NCBI RefSeq assembly: GCF_019343455.1
Contig: NZ_CP049362.1
Coordinates: forward strand, 372,001-436,000
DNA: 64,000 nt
Source of the DNA: Alcaligenes ammonioxydans
GTDB lineage: Bacteria; Pseudomonadota; Gammaproteobacteria; Burkholderiales; Burkholderiaceae_B
Direction: 5' to 3'
Below, piece by piece: positions 17,006 through 25,808 of this stretch. A program made the position numbers and the translations under genes. Within the stretch, counting starts at the first letter, position 1, and every line of letters begins with the position of its first letter. The notes below the pieces were generated by a model that had not been told where the DNA came from, searched no databases, and saw nothing but the letters and a program-made list of their open reading frames with translations.

Positions 17006-19050
17006 AACTCCACCTGTATTCCAGCCAGGATGTTGCGTCCCATCAGCGGCGCCTGACGGGCAATGAAAGAGGTATGGCGGTAGGCCAACTTGTTCAGCAG
17101 GTTATTTCCCCTTAGGTAAAAGGTGTAGGTGTTCTGAGCGCTATGCAGGCGGTAGCTTAAACCCATGCTGAGCAAACCGTAAGAGGGTGACCGTAGCTCA
17201 TGGTCAGCCAGTCGGTTTTGGGCAAAGGTGTGGGTGTAGCCGACAAAACCCGACCAGTTCTGCCAGTTCAGATCGGTGCGAATACCCAGACGGGCGGCCG
17301 GTATGCGTGGCAGGTTGCGGCCAGGGTCTTGCAGTTTGCCACGCACCAGATCGCCATGGACGCTGAACGAAGCCCAGGAGGTGACCGGGTAGGAGGCCTG
17401 CGCTTCCAGGCCCCAGAACTGCGCTTTGCCCTGACTGTACTGGATCAGTTGAAAGTCTTCGTGGCGGTCCAGACTGTGGCCGTAAATGTAGTTGGCGCTG
17501 CGCGTGTAGAAGGTGCGCAGATCAAAACGCAGATCGCCCAGATGCTTTTGCAGCCCCAGATCCAGAGTGTGGCTGGTTTCCCGATCCAGATTGGGATCGC
17601 CGCGCTCATAGCTCAGCGTGGCAAAGTGCACGCCTTTGGCAAACAGTTCCTGTGCCGTGGGCAGGCGTTGCGAACGCGACAGGGACACGGTGGCGGCATA
17701 CTCGGGGGCAAAGTCCCAGACAGCGCCCAGGGAGAAGGAGGTGGCAGTGCCTGTGCGGCGCTCCAGGGTGTTCGAGTCCGGCGTGATGCTTTGCCATTCC
17801 TGGCGTGCGCCCAGTTCCAGCCGCCAGTTGTCCCAGTTCAGGCTCTCGAGCAGGAACAAGCCCTGGCTGCGAGTACGGGTGGGCGGGATGAAGTTTTCCG
17901 TGCCGTCGCGCGAGGCAAAATCAGACTGGCTGGTTTGCAGGCCAATGACGCCTTCAAAAGGCCCCCAGGGCTGGTGCTCCAGTTCCAGCCGCGTGTCGTA
18001 GCCGCGATTGGTGAAGCGGGTGCCAACCTTATCGCCGTCTTTTTCCACATGCCGGTAGTTGGTGGAACCGGCGCGCAGGCGAGCCCGTTTGAAACCGGGC
18101 AAAGGATCACGCAGTTCGCCGCGCAGGTCAACGCGCTCGGTGCGCAGATGCGCTGTCGCAGCGTGCTCATGGTCCTGGTCGTAGCCATGGTCGTGATCGT
18201 GGCCGTGATCGTGGCCGTGGCCACCGCAATGCAAGGTGGCACCGTGCGGGTGGCAGTCTTCGTATTCATGGCTGTGGCCGGGCAAGCCATAACTGCCTTC
18301 CCGATAGGAGTACGCGGCCCCGATGTAACCGCGCTCGCCAATAAAGGACAGGCCGACACTGCCAGTGTCCGTACGGGAGTCGGAGTCTTTGACGCGGCTG
18401 TCGGTCCAGTTGGGCACGCGATAGTCACGGCTGCGGTGCGAGGCCCCTTCTACGTGCAAGGCGATATTGCCCTGACCGGCTGTCATGTCGAATGCGCCGA
18501 CCCGGCCTCGATCGGCTGTGGAGCCTTGGGCGCGGACTGAGCCTTCAAACCCTTTTTCGGGGATCGCCGTGGGAATCTTGCGGTCCAGCACGTTGACCAC
18601 GCCCCCGATCGCACCGCCGCCATACAGCAGGGCGGAGGGCCCGCGCAGTACTTCAATGCGTTCTGCTTGCCAGGTGTCGACCGTAATCGTGTGGTCGGGG
18701 GAGATGGCAGAGGCATCCATCACTTCGGCGCCGTCGCTGAGCACTTTGACGCGAGGCGCAGTCTGGCCACGAATGACCGGTCGGCTGGCACCGCTGCCAA
18801 AGCTGTCGACGTGGATGCCCACTTCCCCATCGAGCAGTTCACCCAAAGTGCTGCTACGGCGCAAATCCAGCTGGGGGCCTTGCAGCACCGTGCTGGCTGT
18901 GGCCAGTTCTGTCTGTTGCAAGGCCAGGGGGCTGGCGGAGATTCGGATCGGGGCCAACTGAGAGACAGGGGGTTCAAGCTCATTGGCTTGTGCTGAGGCG
19001 CAAAGCGCGAGGGCCAGCGTCAATGGCAAGGGGCGGGGACTGAAGTGCAT
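17002..19050 (-). CDS. znuD: TonB-dependent outer-membrane receptor, ZnuD-like zinc receptor
   Basis: Imports zinc (free or bound) across the outer membrane using TonB energy. 682 residues from the ATG at 19050, which has GGAAG 8 bases upstream and opens a signal peptide (PLPLTLALALCASAQA). The plug domain shows APIRISASPL (TonB-box region) and IRGQTAPRVKVLSDG, with ERIEVLRGPSALLYGGGAIGG at its end; the barrel ends in Phe (GIQVEF). A His/Asp-rich external loop near residues 262-300 (CGGHGHDHGHDHDHGYDQDH) is characteristic of zinc receptors. A Zur box overlaps the promoter. The in-frame extension to 19098 runs into that box and is rejected. It is followed by an overlapping methyltransferase gene. 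Confidence 0.88.
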   Translation of the reverse strand: MHFSPRPLPLTLALALCASAQANELEPPVSQLAPIRISASPLALQQTELATASTVLQGPQLDLRRSSTLGELLDGEVGIHVDSFGSGASRPVIRGQTAPRVKVLSDGAEVMDASAISPDHTITVDTWQAERIEVLRGPSALLYGGGAIGGVVNVLDRKIPTAIPEKGFEGSVRAQGSTADRGRVGAFDMTAGQGNIALHVEGASHRSRDYRVPNWTDSRVKDSDSRTDTGSVGLSFIGERGYIGAAYSYREGSYGLPGHSHEYEDCHPHGATLHCGGHGHDHGHDHDHGYDQDHEHAATAHLRTERVDLRGELRDPLPGFKRARLRAGSTNYRHVEKDGDKVGTRFTNRGYDTRLELEHQPWGPFEGVIGLQTSQSDFASRDGTENFIPPTRTRSQGLFLLESLNWDNWRLELGARQEWQSITPDSNTLERRTGTATSFSLGAVWDFAPEYAATVSLSRSQRLPTAQELFAKGVHFATLSYERGDPNLDRETSHTLDLGLQKHLGDLRFDLRTFYTRSANYIYGHSLDRHEDFQLIQYSQGKAQFWGLEAQASYPVTSWASFSVHGDLVRGKLQDPGRNLPRIPAARLGIRTDLNWQNWSGFVGYTHTFAQNRLADHELRSPSYGLLSMGLSYRLHSAQNTYTFYLRGNNLLNKLAYRHTSFIARQAPLMGRNILAGIQVEF

Positions 19051-19079
19051 CTCATCTTCCGGAAAAGTTAATTTTTTTG

Positions 19080-19098
19080 AGATGTTATAACATAACAA
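19080..19098. promoter_or_regulatory. Zur box upstream of the TonB receptor gene
   Basis: Read on the minus strand, TTGTTATGTTATAACATCT. It contains the palindrome ATGTTATAACAT and is identical over 19 bp to the site between zur and the znu operon (46505-46523). It overlaps the likely -10 (TATAAC), consistent with repression when zinc is plentiful. Confidence 0.85.
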
Positions 19099-19212
19099 TA
19101 ACTGATTGAAACAGTCGGAAAACCAGGCTTGGTCGTGGGGGAAATGGGGGTGGGTAACGTATAGGACACGGGGCCGTGCGGCTGACCAACTCGGCCCCTG
19201 GTTGTTGCCAGG

Positions 19213-19240
19213 TAAAAAAATGCCGCCTTCAGGAGGCGGC
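19213..19240 (-). terminator. terminator of gshA
   Basis: Stem GCCGCCT / AGGCGGC, 5-base loop, then ATTTTTTT on the minus strand. Confidence 0.85.
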
Positions 19241-19259
19241 TCGGCAAGCGATGAATAAC

Positions 19260-20843
19260 TTAACGGTTCTGAATTTCCGGGGGAATGAGGTTGCGCTCGT
19301 AGCGCTGGACATAATCTTCAAAGGACTCTTGATCCTGGGCTTCAATATCCAGCTGGGCCTGCAAAGAGTCGGCGGCCTGCTGTTCGAAAGCGGCTTGCTT
19401 GTCAGCCGGCAAAGGATGGGCCAGCAGGCTGGCGTGGTGTTCGCGGCTGCGCTGTAGGGCGTAGTCATGAAAGCTCAGGCCCGTCTCGTGTAAACGTTTC
19501 AGTAACTGGGCCGACGGTGTCCGTTCCGGATCGTCCAGTTTACGCATTTGTGCCTGCACGGCTTGGGTATGGCCGTCTGTATCCAGGGCGTGATCCAGCA
19601 AGTGTGCGTAGGGTAAGAGGGACTGGAGAATCTCCCGTCCCCATTGTTGCAAGCTGACCGCTTGTTTTTGCTGGTTGGTCAACATCAGGCCGGGGCGACG
19701 GCCTTCACGCACGACGGTGGCAAAGTTGTTCTTGCTGTCCTGACAGTAGCCACCGTCCGGGAAAAAGGGGCTGTCTTGCACGGCACAGAACAGCAGGAAG
19801 GTATCCAGAAAGCGACAGGTTTGCTCGGATATGCCAGTAGGGGATTCGGGGTCGATATCCAGGCAGCGTACTTCGATGTACTCCACACCGCGCTGAGCCA
19901 GGGCGGTGGCCGGGCGTTCGCTGCGCTGGGTTGTGCGCTTGGGGCGGATGCTGGAGTAGTACTCGTTTTCAATCTGCAGGATGTGGGTGTTGAGCTGAAT
20001 CCACTCGCCATCACGGTGCGTGCCCAGCTTTTCGTAATCCGGCCAAGGGGTCACGGCAGCGTGATACATGCGCATCACAAAGGTGTCCAGGTCGTTGTAG
20101 CAAAGCTGAAGCTCGGCTTGGGCTTCCTTGTTGTGATAGCCCAGGTCGCTCATGCGCAGGCTGGTTGCCCAGGGCATGGTCAGCGTGTCGTCGTCGATCT
20201 TGTCCAGATTGTTGCTGCGACCTTGCAGGAAGTTCGCATCCAGCACGGGCGAGGCGCCAAACAGATACATCAGCAACCAGGAGTAGCGTGTGAAATTGCG
20301 AATCAGCGCCAGGTAGCCATTGGAGCGTTGGTCTTGCAGATTGTCACCGCAGACGTTCAGCAAGGGCCAGATGCCGTCGGGCAGGGAGAAGTTGTAATGC
20401 ACCCCGGCAATACACTGCATGGGTTTTCCATAGCGTTCGGCCAGGCCGCGACGGTAAACATGCTTGAGCATGCCCGTGTTGGAGGTGCCGTACCAGGCAA
20501 TGGCAATCTCCTTTTCGGCGGGCAGCAAGGCGGGCATGGACTGGTTCCAGATGATTTCCTGATCCAGTTTGCCGGCGACAAAGGTATGAATATCGGCCAG
20601 CTCTTGCAGCACGTCCTCAACCCGGGCTTGCGGCTCGGTAATCAGCTCCAGCAGGGCCTCGGCGTAATCGGTGGTGATGTGGGCATTGGTAAGGGCAGAA
20701 CCAATGGCGCGGGGGTGGGGAGTCTTTGCCAGCTGGCCCAGCGCATCAACGCGCAGTCCTTCTTTCTCGATGCCTCGCAAGATCCCCTTCAAGATATCGG
20801 GGTTCTGTTGCAGGGCAAGGCGGCGTTCGTGGCTGGTGTTCAT
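19260..20843 (-). CDS. gshA: glutamate-cysteine ligase
   Basis: First step of glutathione synthesis: ATP-dependent joining of glutamate and cysteine. 527 residues, close to the 518 of the E. coli enzyme and the same (proteobacterial) subfamily. Seen: GIEKEGLRVDALGQLAKTPHP (ATP/Glu site, shown by IEKEGLRV), LTNAHITTDYAEALLELIT, GVHYNFSLPDG, RNFTRYSWLLMYLFGASP and the late YIEVRCLDIDP. Start ATG 20843 matches the MNTSHERRLALQQNP beginning; the frame extends to 20954 without a ribosome site. Monocistronic, with its own terminator. Confidence 0.93.
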   Translation of the reverse strand: MNTSHERRLALQQNPDILKGILRGIEKEGLRVDALGQLAKTPHPRAIGSALTNAHITTDYAEALLELITEPQARVEDVLQELADIHTFVAGKLDQEIIWNQSMPALLPAEKEIAIAWYGTSNTGMLKHVYRRGLAERYGKPMQCIAGVHYNFSLPDGIWPLLNVCGDNLQDQRSNGYLALIRNFTRYSWLLMYLFGASPVLDANFLQGRSNNLDKIDDDTLTMPWATSLRMSDLGYHNKEAQAELQLCYNDLDTFVMRMYHAAVTPWPDYEKLGTHRDGEWIQLNTHILQIENEYYSSIRPKRTTQRSERPATALAQRGVEYIEVRCLDIDPESPTGISEQTCRFLDTFLLFCAVQDSPFFPDGGYCQDSKNNFATVVREGRRPGLMLTNQQKQAVSLQQWGREILQSLLPYAHLLDHALDTDGHTQAVQAQMRKLDDPERTPSAQLLKRLHETGLSFHDYALQRSREHHASLLAHPLPADKQAAFEQQAADSLQAQLDIEAQDQESFEDYVQRYERNLIPPEIQNR

Positions 20844-21036
20844 GGTGGTGTTTCCCACTTTCGAAATCGGATGCAAGATACGGGACTGTTCAAGGGGCCT
20901 GGGGCCGTCTATAAATAGTAGTCCGACCAAACTTGCTTTGTTAAGTTGCGCCAAAAGGCGAATCGGGCAGGGCGAGTATAAGGCGGCTGTTCAGGCAGCT
21001 GATGAAAAGCATGAAACGGGATATGGGATTAGCACC

Positions 21037-21567
21037 ATGATAATCAGGCGCATGACCGCCGTACTGGCGGCCTTATGGATGTTGGCGGCCTGCAGTCCGG
21101 AGTTTAACTGGCGCAAGGTTCAACTTGAGCAAACGGGCTTGTCAGCCATGTTGCCCGGCAAGCCAAGCACCAGTCACCGCGTGTTGGATTTCGAGCAGTA
21201 CCCGCTGGATTTTTACCTGACGACGGCGACCGCGGGTGGGCAGATCTATACCGTGGGTCATGTGATTCTTCCCGCGCAATTGCAACAGGACCCAGCCGCC
21301 CGTGAGCGCCTGTACGAGGCGCTGCATGAGTCCTTGCGTGCAAAATTCGTCCCGGATGGGCAGGCCAGTCAGAAAAGCGCCGTGCAGATCCCGCCACCAG
21401 GCCAGATTTTTTACATGACACGCGATGTGGGCGGCGTGGCGTTGCGCCTGGAGGCGATGATCCGTATGGAGCCGGGCTGGCTGGTGCAGGGCTTTGTTAT
21501 GACGGATTCCGGTAAGGCGCCGGATGCGGCTCAGGCAAAGATTTTCTTTGACGGCTTAGCTCGCTAG
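21037..21567 (+). CDS. hypothetical lipoprotein
   Basis: 176 residues with a lipoprotein signal: hydrophobic MTAVLAALWMLAA then Cys19 in the lipobox LAAC, followed by SPEFNWRKVQ. The mature part is a compact domain with a MLPGKPSTSHR segment (often seen in small uncharacterised proteobacterial proteins) and alternating strands. I do not recognise a named family. ATG 21037 follows GGGAT; the ATG at 21052 is also possible. Its last 71 bases overlap the 3' end of a LuxR-type gene on the other strand. Confidence 0.75.
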   Translation: MIIRRMTAVLAALWMLAACSPEFNWRKVQLEQTGLSAMLPGKPSTSHRVLDFEQYPLDFYLTTATAGGQIYTVGHVILPAQLQQDPAARERLYEALHESLRAKFVPDGQASQKSAVQIPPPGQIFYMTRDVGGVALRLEAMIRMEPGWLVQGFVMTDSGKAPDAAQAKIFFDGLAR

Positions 21568-21790
21568 CGGGGTCGCCGCTGATCAGGCGCTGTTGCAAGG
21601 CCAGGGTAATGGCGGCCTGGCGGCTGTAAACCCCCAGTTTGGCGTAAGCGTTCTGGAAATGAAAGTTGATCGTGCGCTCAGTAATGCCCAGGATGATGCT
21701 GATTTCCCAGCTGGTCTTGCCATGGGCAGCCCAGTTCAGGCAGGACTGTTCGCGTGAAGTTAAATACGTCACGGTAAAGCCATTCCTCAT
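21497..21790 (-). CDS. small stand-alone LuxR/GerE-type HTH protein
   Basis: 97 residues that are almost only the LuxR-family DNA-binding domain: LTSREQSCLNWAAHGKTSWEIS, then ILGITERTINFHFQNAYAKLGVYSRQAA. The invariant Glu of SREQ, Gly of HGK and the recognition helix are intact. There is no autoinducer or receiver domain, and the frame stops just upstream of the ATG. The start has no clear ribosome site. It could be an independent regulator or the surviving half of a broken one. The 3' end overlaps the convergent lipoprotein gene by 71 bases. Confidence 0.65.
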   Translation of the reverse strand: MRNGFTVTYLTSREQSCLNWAAHGKTSWEISIILGITERTINFHFQNAYAKLGVYSRQAAITLALQQRLISGDPASELSRQRKSLPEPHPAPYRNPS

Positions 21791-21938
21791 GCATTCGTGG
21801 TAAACGTCGCGCCAATGTACTCAAATTTAGCTTAGCTGGCAGACCGATGAACATGGAAATAATGATGCAAATCAAAGCATTGTCTGTTTCCCGAACGGAT
21901 CTTTAGGCACAGTGGCGAAGGGAGGCGGCCTGCCTGGT

Positions 21939-21968
21939 TTGGACGACGCGCTGCAGCGATGCTAGAAT
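21939..21968 (+). promoter_or_regulatory. promoter of metX
   Basis: TTGGAC (21939-21944) and TAGAAT (21963-21968), spacer 18. Predicted start near 21975, about 10 bases before the SAM-II riboswitch. Confidence 0.6.
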
Positions 21969-21983
21969 TTTGTCTTATACGTT

Positions 21984-22040
21984 TTGCGCCGATTTGCCTG
22001 ATCCGCTTGCGGGCGCTCCATAAATCCAGCTAAAGAGGTC
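21984..22040 (+). promoter_or_regulatory. SAM-II (SAM-alpha) riboswitch of metX
   Basis: All conserved elements are present in order: P1 GCGCC (21986-21990) with GGCGC (22012-22016), GATTT (21991-21995), CTTGC (22006-22010), ATAAA (22020-22024) and AGCTAAAGAGG (22028-22038). The pseudoknot pairs CCT (21997-21999) with AGG (22036-22038). That AGAGG is also the Shine-Dalgarno sequence, 5 bases before the metX ATG, so SAM binding should block translation directly. Confidence 0.85.
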
Positions 22041-22043
22041 CAG

Positions 22044-23288
22044 ATGGCCACTGATTCCGTCCCCTGCGCCAACGTTGGCGCCCCTAGCCCATCCTGCGGA
22101 TTGATCCCCGAAGGTTCTGTGGGCCCTGTACAAGCCGAACTCATTGCGTTTGATGAACCGCTGCACCTGCGCAGCGGGCAAGTGCTGCCCAGCTACGAGC
22201 TGGCCGTCGAGACGTACGGCACCCTGAATAAAGAGCGCAGCAACGCGGTCCTGGTGTGTCATGCGCTCAATGCCTCGCATCACGTTGCCGGCTATTACGA
22301 TGACGATCCCAAAAGCGTAGGCTGGTGGGACAATATGGTCGGTCCCGGCAAGGCCGTGGATACGGATCGGTTTTTTGTCATTGGCGTCAACAATATTGGC
22401 TCCTGTTTTGGTTCTACGGGGCCGTCCAGCATCAATCCCGCTACCGGCAAGCCCTGGGGCTCCGAGTTTCCCGTTCTGACCGTGGAGGACTGGGTACGTG
22501 CCCAGGCGCGTCTGGCCGACTATTTTGGCATTCGCAAGTTCGCGGCCGTCATGGGAGGATCGCTGGGGGGCATGCAAGCCTTGAGCTGGGCGATCAGTTG
22601 CCCCGATCGCGTCGAGAACTGCGTGGTTATTGCCAGCACACCGCGCCTGTCAGCGCAGAATATTGCGTTTAACGAAGTGGCCCGCAGTGCCATTTTGTCT
22701 GACCCGCAGTTTCATGGCGGCAATTATTACGAGCATGGCGTGGTACCCAAGGCCGGACTGGGCGTGGCCCGCATGGTGGGCCATATCACCTACCTGTCTG
22801 ATACCGTCATGGCCGAGAAGTTTGGCCGCACCCAGCGTGCGCCGGCGCAAGGTGGCGAATACCACTACAACTATGGCGTGGAATTCGAGGTCGAATCCTA
22901 TCTGCGTTATCAGGGAGAGAAGTTCTCACGCTACTTTGACGCCAATACCTACCTGATCATTACGCGGGCCCTGGATTACTTTGATCCGTCCCGTCCGTAT
23001 CAGGGGGATCTGAGCAAAGCCCTGGAAAACGTGATGGCCAAGTTCCTGCTTGTTTCCTTCACCACGGACTGGCGTTTTTCGCCCGAGCGCTCGCGTGAAA
23101 TTGTGCAGGCCCTGCTCCGTAACCAGCGTCAGGTGACCTACGCTGAAATCGATGCTCCGCATGGACATGATGCTTTCTTGCTGGAAGACCCCCGCTACCA
23201 TGCGGTCGTACAGGGATACTATGATCAGATCGCCGTTAATTTGGGCTTGCCTGCGCGCACGCGCACGACGGGGGTGCTGGCAAAATGA
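22044..23288 (+). CDS. metX: homoserine O-acyltransferase MetX
   Basis: Activates homoserine for methionine synthesis. 414 residues, alpha/beta hydrolase fold. The nucleophile elbow is [13 protein letters not shown] (catalytic Ser near 170), with the Asp of [12 protein letters not shown] and the His of [12 protein letters not shown] completing the triad. [21 protein letters not shown] and [14 protein letters not shown] are family signatures. Betaproteobacterial members often use succinyl-CoA rather than acetyl-CoA, which cannot be decided by eye here. It is controlled by the SAM-II riboswitch immediately upstream and overlaps metW by 4 bases (ATGA). Confidence 0.95.
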   Translation: MATDSVPCANVGAPSPSCGLIPEGSVGPVQAELIAFDEPLHLRSGQVLPSYELAVETYGTLNKERSNAVLVCHALNASHHVAGYYDDDPKSVGWWDNMVGPGKAVDTDRFFVIGVNNIGSCFGSTGPSSINPATGKPWGSEFPVLTVEDWVRAQARLADYFGIRKFAAVMGGSLGGMQALSWAISCPDRVENCVVIASTPRLSAQNIAFNEVARSAILSDPQFHGGNYYEHGVVPKAGLGVARMVGHITYLSDTVMAEKFGRTQRAPAQGGEYHYNYGVEFEVESYLRYQGEKFSRYFDANTYLIITRALDYFDPSRPYQGDLSKALENVMAKFLLVSFTTDWRFSPERSREIVQALLRNQRQVTYAEIDAPHGHDAFLLEDPRYHAVVQGYYDQIAVNLGLPARTRTTGVLAK

Positions 23289-23920
23289 CTAAGCCGCAAA
23301 CACAAGTGGCCGCCGCCATGTTAAGACCGGATTTGCTGCGCATTGCGCAGTGGATCGAGCCCGGCTCGCGAGTGCTGGACCTGGGCTGTAACGATGGGAC
23401 CTTGCTGGCACATCTGCGTGATACGCGTCAGGTCGTTGGCACAGGGGTGGAGCTCAATGATCAGTTCGTCATTGCGTCGGTCCGCCGGGGTGTCAACGTC
23501 ATTCAGCAAGATCTGGAAAAAGGTCTGGCCCTGTTTAGCGATCAGCAGTTCGATACCGTGGTTCTGTCCAAGACCTTGCAGTCCATGCACCATACGGAGC
23601 ACATCTTGCGTGAGATGGCGCGGGTGGCGCGGTATGGTATCGTCTCGTTTCCCAACTTCGGTTACTGGCCGCACGGCTGGAGCATTTTGCGTGGCCGCAT
23701 GCCGGTGACCGGTGAAATGCCTTACCAGTGGTACAACACGCCCAACATTCATTTGTGCACCATGAAAGATTTTCAGGATCTGGCTCAGGCAGTGGGCGTA
23801 CGTATTCTTGATCGTGTTGCATTCAATGGCGGTCATACGGTTCGTTTTTTACCGGGCTGGCGCAGTACCCTGGCTGTCTACCGTTTCGAATCCCCCCATT
23901 TTCTTGGTGCTTCGCGCTAA
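23285..23920 (+). CDS. metW: methionine biosynthesis protein MetW
   Basis: 211-residue methyltransferase-fold protein found as the partner of MetX in many Proteobacteria and needed for efficient MetX activity. Motif I is [15 protein letters not shown] (about 30-44), with [15 protein letters not shown] and the strongly conserved [19 protein letters not shown] further on. The start overlaps the metX stop. It is the second gene of the metX operon. Confidence 0.93.
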   Translation: MTKPQTQVAAAMLRPDLLRIAQWIEPGSRVLDLGCNDGTLLAHLRDTRQVVGTGVELNDQFVIASVRRGVNVIQQDLEKGLALFSDQQFDTVVLSKTLQSMHHTEHILREMARVARYGIVSFPNFGYWPHGWSILRGRMPVTGEMPYQWYNTPNIHLCTMKDFQDLAQAVGVRILDRVAFNGGHTVRFLPGWRSTLAVYRFESPHFLGASR

Positions 23921-23931
23921 CAAGGCCTGAC

Positions 23932-25161
23932 GTGTCACGTGTCTATACCAGTCCCCGAGTCTTGCCTTTGCTGATTCTGGGGTTCGCCAGTGGCCTGCCC
24001 CTGGCCCTGGTGTCAGGCACTTTGCAGGCCTGGGCCACCGTGGAACAGGTCTCGCTGACCGAAATCGGCTTCTTGACCCTGGTGGGCTCGGCGTACACGC
24101 TGAAGTTTCTCTGGGCTCCCCTGATTGACCGTTATGCTCCCCCCTTCATGGGGCGTCGACGTGGCTGGATACTGCTGACCCAATTATTGCTGGCGGGCTC
24201 GATTGCCGCGATGGGCCTGTTTTCCCCTTCCGTGAATCTGACCGCACTGGCTTTGCTGGCCGTGTGGGTGGCTTTTTTGTCCGCCACACAGGACATTGCT
24301 TTTGATGCCTATTGCACGGACGTGCTGCAGGCCCACGAGCGTGCGGCGGGAGCGGCCGTCAAAGTCATGGGGTACCGCATCGCCATGATTGTTTCCGGTG
24401 GCCTGGCGCTGATCCTGGCCGATCGCTGGTTGGGCTGGGCCAATACCTATTTTCTGATGGGTGCCTTCATGGCACTGTGCGCGCTGGTGACCTTGGTGTC
24501 CCCCGACCCTCAGGAACAAAGCCGCCCGCCGCGCAGCCTGTCCGAGGCGGTGGTCGCGCCTTTGGCGGATTTTTTCTCTCGTCCAGGCGCCTGGAGCGTG
24601 CTGGCCCTGATTGTGCTCTACAAATTGGGGGACGCCTTTGCCGGCGCCTTGTCCACTACGTTTCTGATTCGTGCGGCCGGCTTTACCTTGTCGGAAGTCG
24701 GCACGATCAACAAGGTGTTTGGTCTGGCGGCCACAGTGGTCGGGGCCTTGATGGGGGGAGCGATCATGGCCCGCCTCGGGCTTTACCGGGCCTTGATGAT
24801 TTTCGGGCTGCTGCAGGCCGTCTCCAACCTGGGTTATTGGCTGATCGCGATTGAAACCGCGCCGTCCATGTGGCTGATGGGCATGGTGGTGGGTCTGGAA
24901 AATCTGTGTGGTGGCCTGGGGACAGCGGCCTTTGTCGCCTTGCTGATGGCCTTGTGCAACCGAACCTATTCAGCGACTCAATTTGCCTTGCTGTCGGCCT
25001 TGTCGGCAGTGGGCCGCACCTATCTGGCCGGCCCGTTGACACCGCTGCTGGTTCAGACCCTGGGATGGCCAGGCTTTTTTATCTGTACGGTGTTTATTGC
25101 CGTGCCCGGTTTACTGATGCTGCGGTGTTATCGCGGCCTTATTCAACAGCTTGATGCGTAA
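23932..25161 (+). CDS. AmpG-like MFS permease
   Basis: 409-residue inner-membrane transporter with about 12 hydrophobic segments. It resembles AmpG-type permeases, which import cell-wall muropeptides: LPLLILGFASGLPLALVSGTLQAW at the N-terminus (see GFASGLPLAL), then SAYTLKFLWAPLIDRY, GRRRGWI and SATQDIAFDAYCTDVL, all hallmark segments. GTG start with AAGG 8 bases upstream, 11 bases after metW. It lies in the metX operon by position, though the link to methionine is not obvious. Confidence 0.85.
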   Translation: MSRVYTSPRVLPLLILGFASGLPLALVSGTLQAWATVEQVSLTEIGFLTLVGSAYTLKFLWAPLIDRYAPPFMGRRRGWILLTQLLLAGSIAAMGLFSPSVNLTALALLAVWVAFLSATQDIAFDAYCTDVLQAHERAAGAAVKVMGYRIAMIVSGGLALILADRWLGWANTYFLMGAFMALCALVTLVSPDPQEQSRPPRSLSEAVVAPLADFFSRPGAWSVLALIVLYKLGDAFAGALSTTFLIRAAGFTLSEVGTINKVFGLAATVVGALMGGAIMARLGLYRALMIFGLLQAVSNLGYWLIAIETAPSMWLMGMVVGLENLCGGLGTAAFVALLMALCNRTYSATQFALLSALSAVGRTYLAGPLTPLLVQTLGWPGFFICTVFIAVPGLLMLRCYRGLIQQLDA

Positions 25162-25169
25162 AAAATATC

Positions 25170-25787
25170 ATGCTCTTACTTGTTCTCTACATTATTGCCA
25201 TTACTGCAGAGGCGATGACCGCCGCCCTGGCGGCAGGCCGTCGTGACATGGACTGGGTTGGCGTGTGTACCATCGCCTGCGTCACGGCCTTGGGGGGCGG
25301 TTCCGTGCGGGACGTGCTTCTGGGGCATTATCCGCTGACCTGGGTGCAGCATCCCGAGTATTTGTGGATTACGGCAGGCGCGGCCATCTTGACGGCCTTG
25401 ATCGCTCCGATCATGCGGCGTTTGCACAGTCTGTTCCTGCTGCTTGATGCCATGGGGCTGGTGGTCTTTACCGTGATCGGCTGTCAGATCGCGCTGGAGA
25501 TGCAGTTACCCATTACGGTGGTGCTGCTCAGCGGCATGATTACCGGCTGTGCCGGAGGTGTTTTACGCGACATTCTCTGTAATGACATCCCCTTGCTGTT
25601 GCGCAAGGAGATGTATGCCAGCGTATCCATGCTGACCGGTGCTTTATATCTGGGTGCTCAGCACCTGGACTGGGACCCCTACGTAACCTTGCTGGGGCCC
25701 ATGATTATCGGCTTGAGTTTCCGCATGCTGGCCCTGCATCGTAATTGGCAGATGCCCCGCTTCGTCTATCGAGACGAGTGGCGTTAA
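25170..25787 (+). CDS. TRIC-type cation channel family protein (YicG/UPF0126)
   Basis: 205-residue membrane protein with about 7 helices and two internally repeated halves, each with the glycine signature: ALGGGSVRDVLLGHYPL (about 40-57) and TGCAGGVLRDILCNDIPLLL (about 127-146). Prokaryotic TRIC homologues form trimeric potassium-permeable channels. It starts 8 bases after the AmpG-like gene, as the last gene of the metX transcript, and converges on lrgB-like with only 21 bases between. Confidence 0.88.
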   Translation: MLLLVLYIIAITAEAMTAALAAGRRDMDWVGVCTIACVTALGGGSVRDVLLGHYPLTWVQHPEYLWITAGAAILTALIAPIMRRLHSLFLLLDAMGLVVFTVIGCQIALEMQLPITVVLLSGMITGCAGGVLRDILCNDIPLLLRKEMYASVSMLTGALYLGAQHLDWDPYVTLLGPMIIGLSFRMLALHRNWQMPRFVYRDEWR

Positions 25788-25808
25788 GCTCAGCCTGCCT
25801 GAGTGGGC

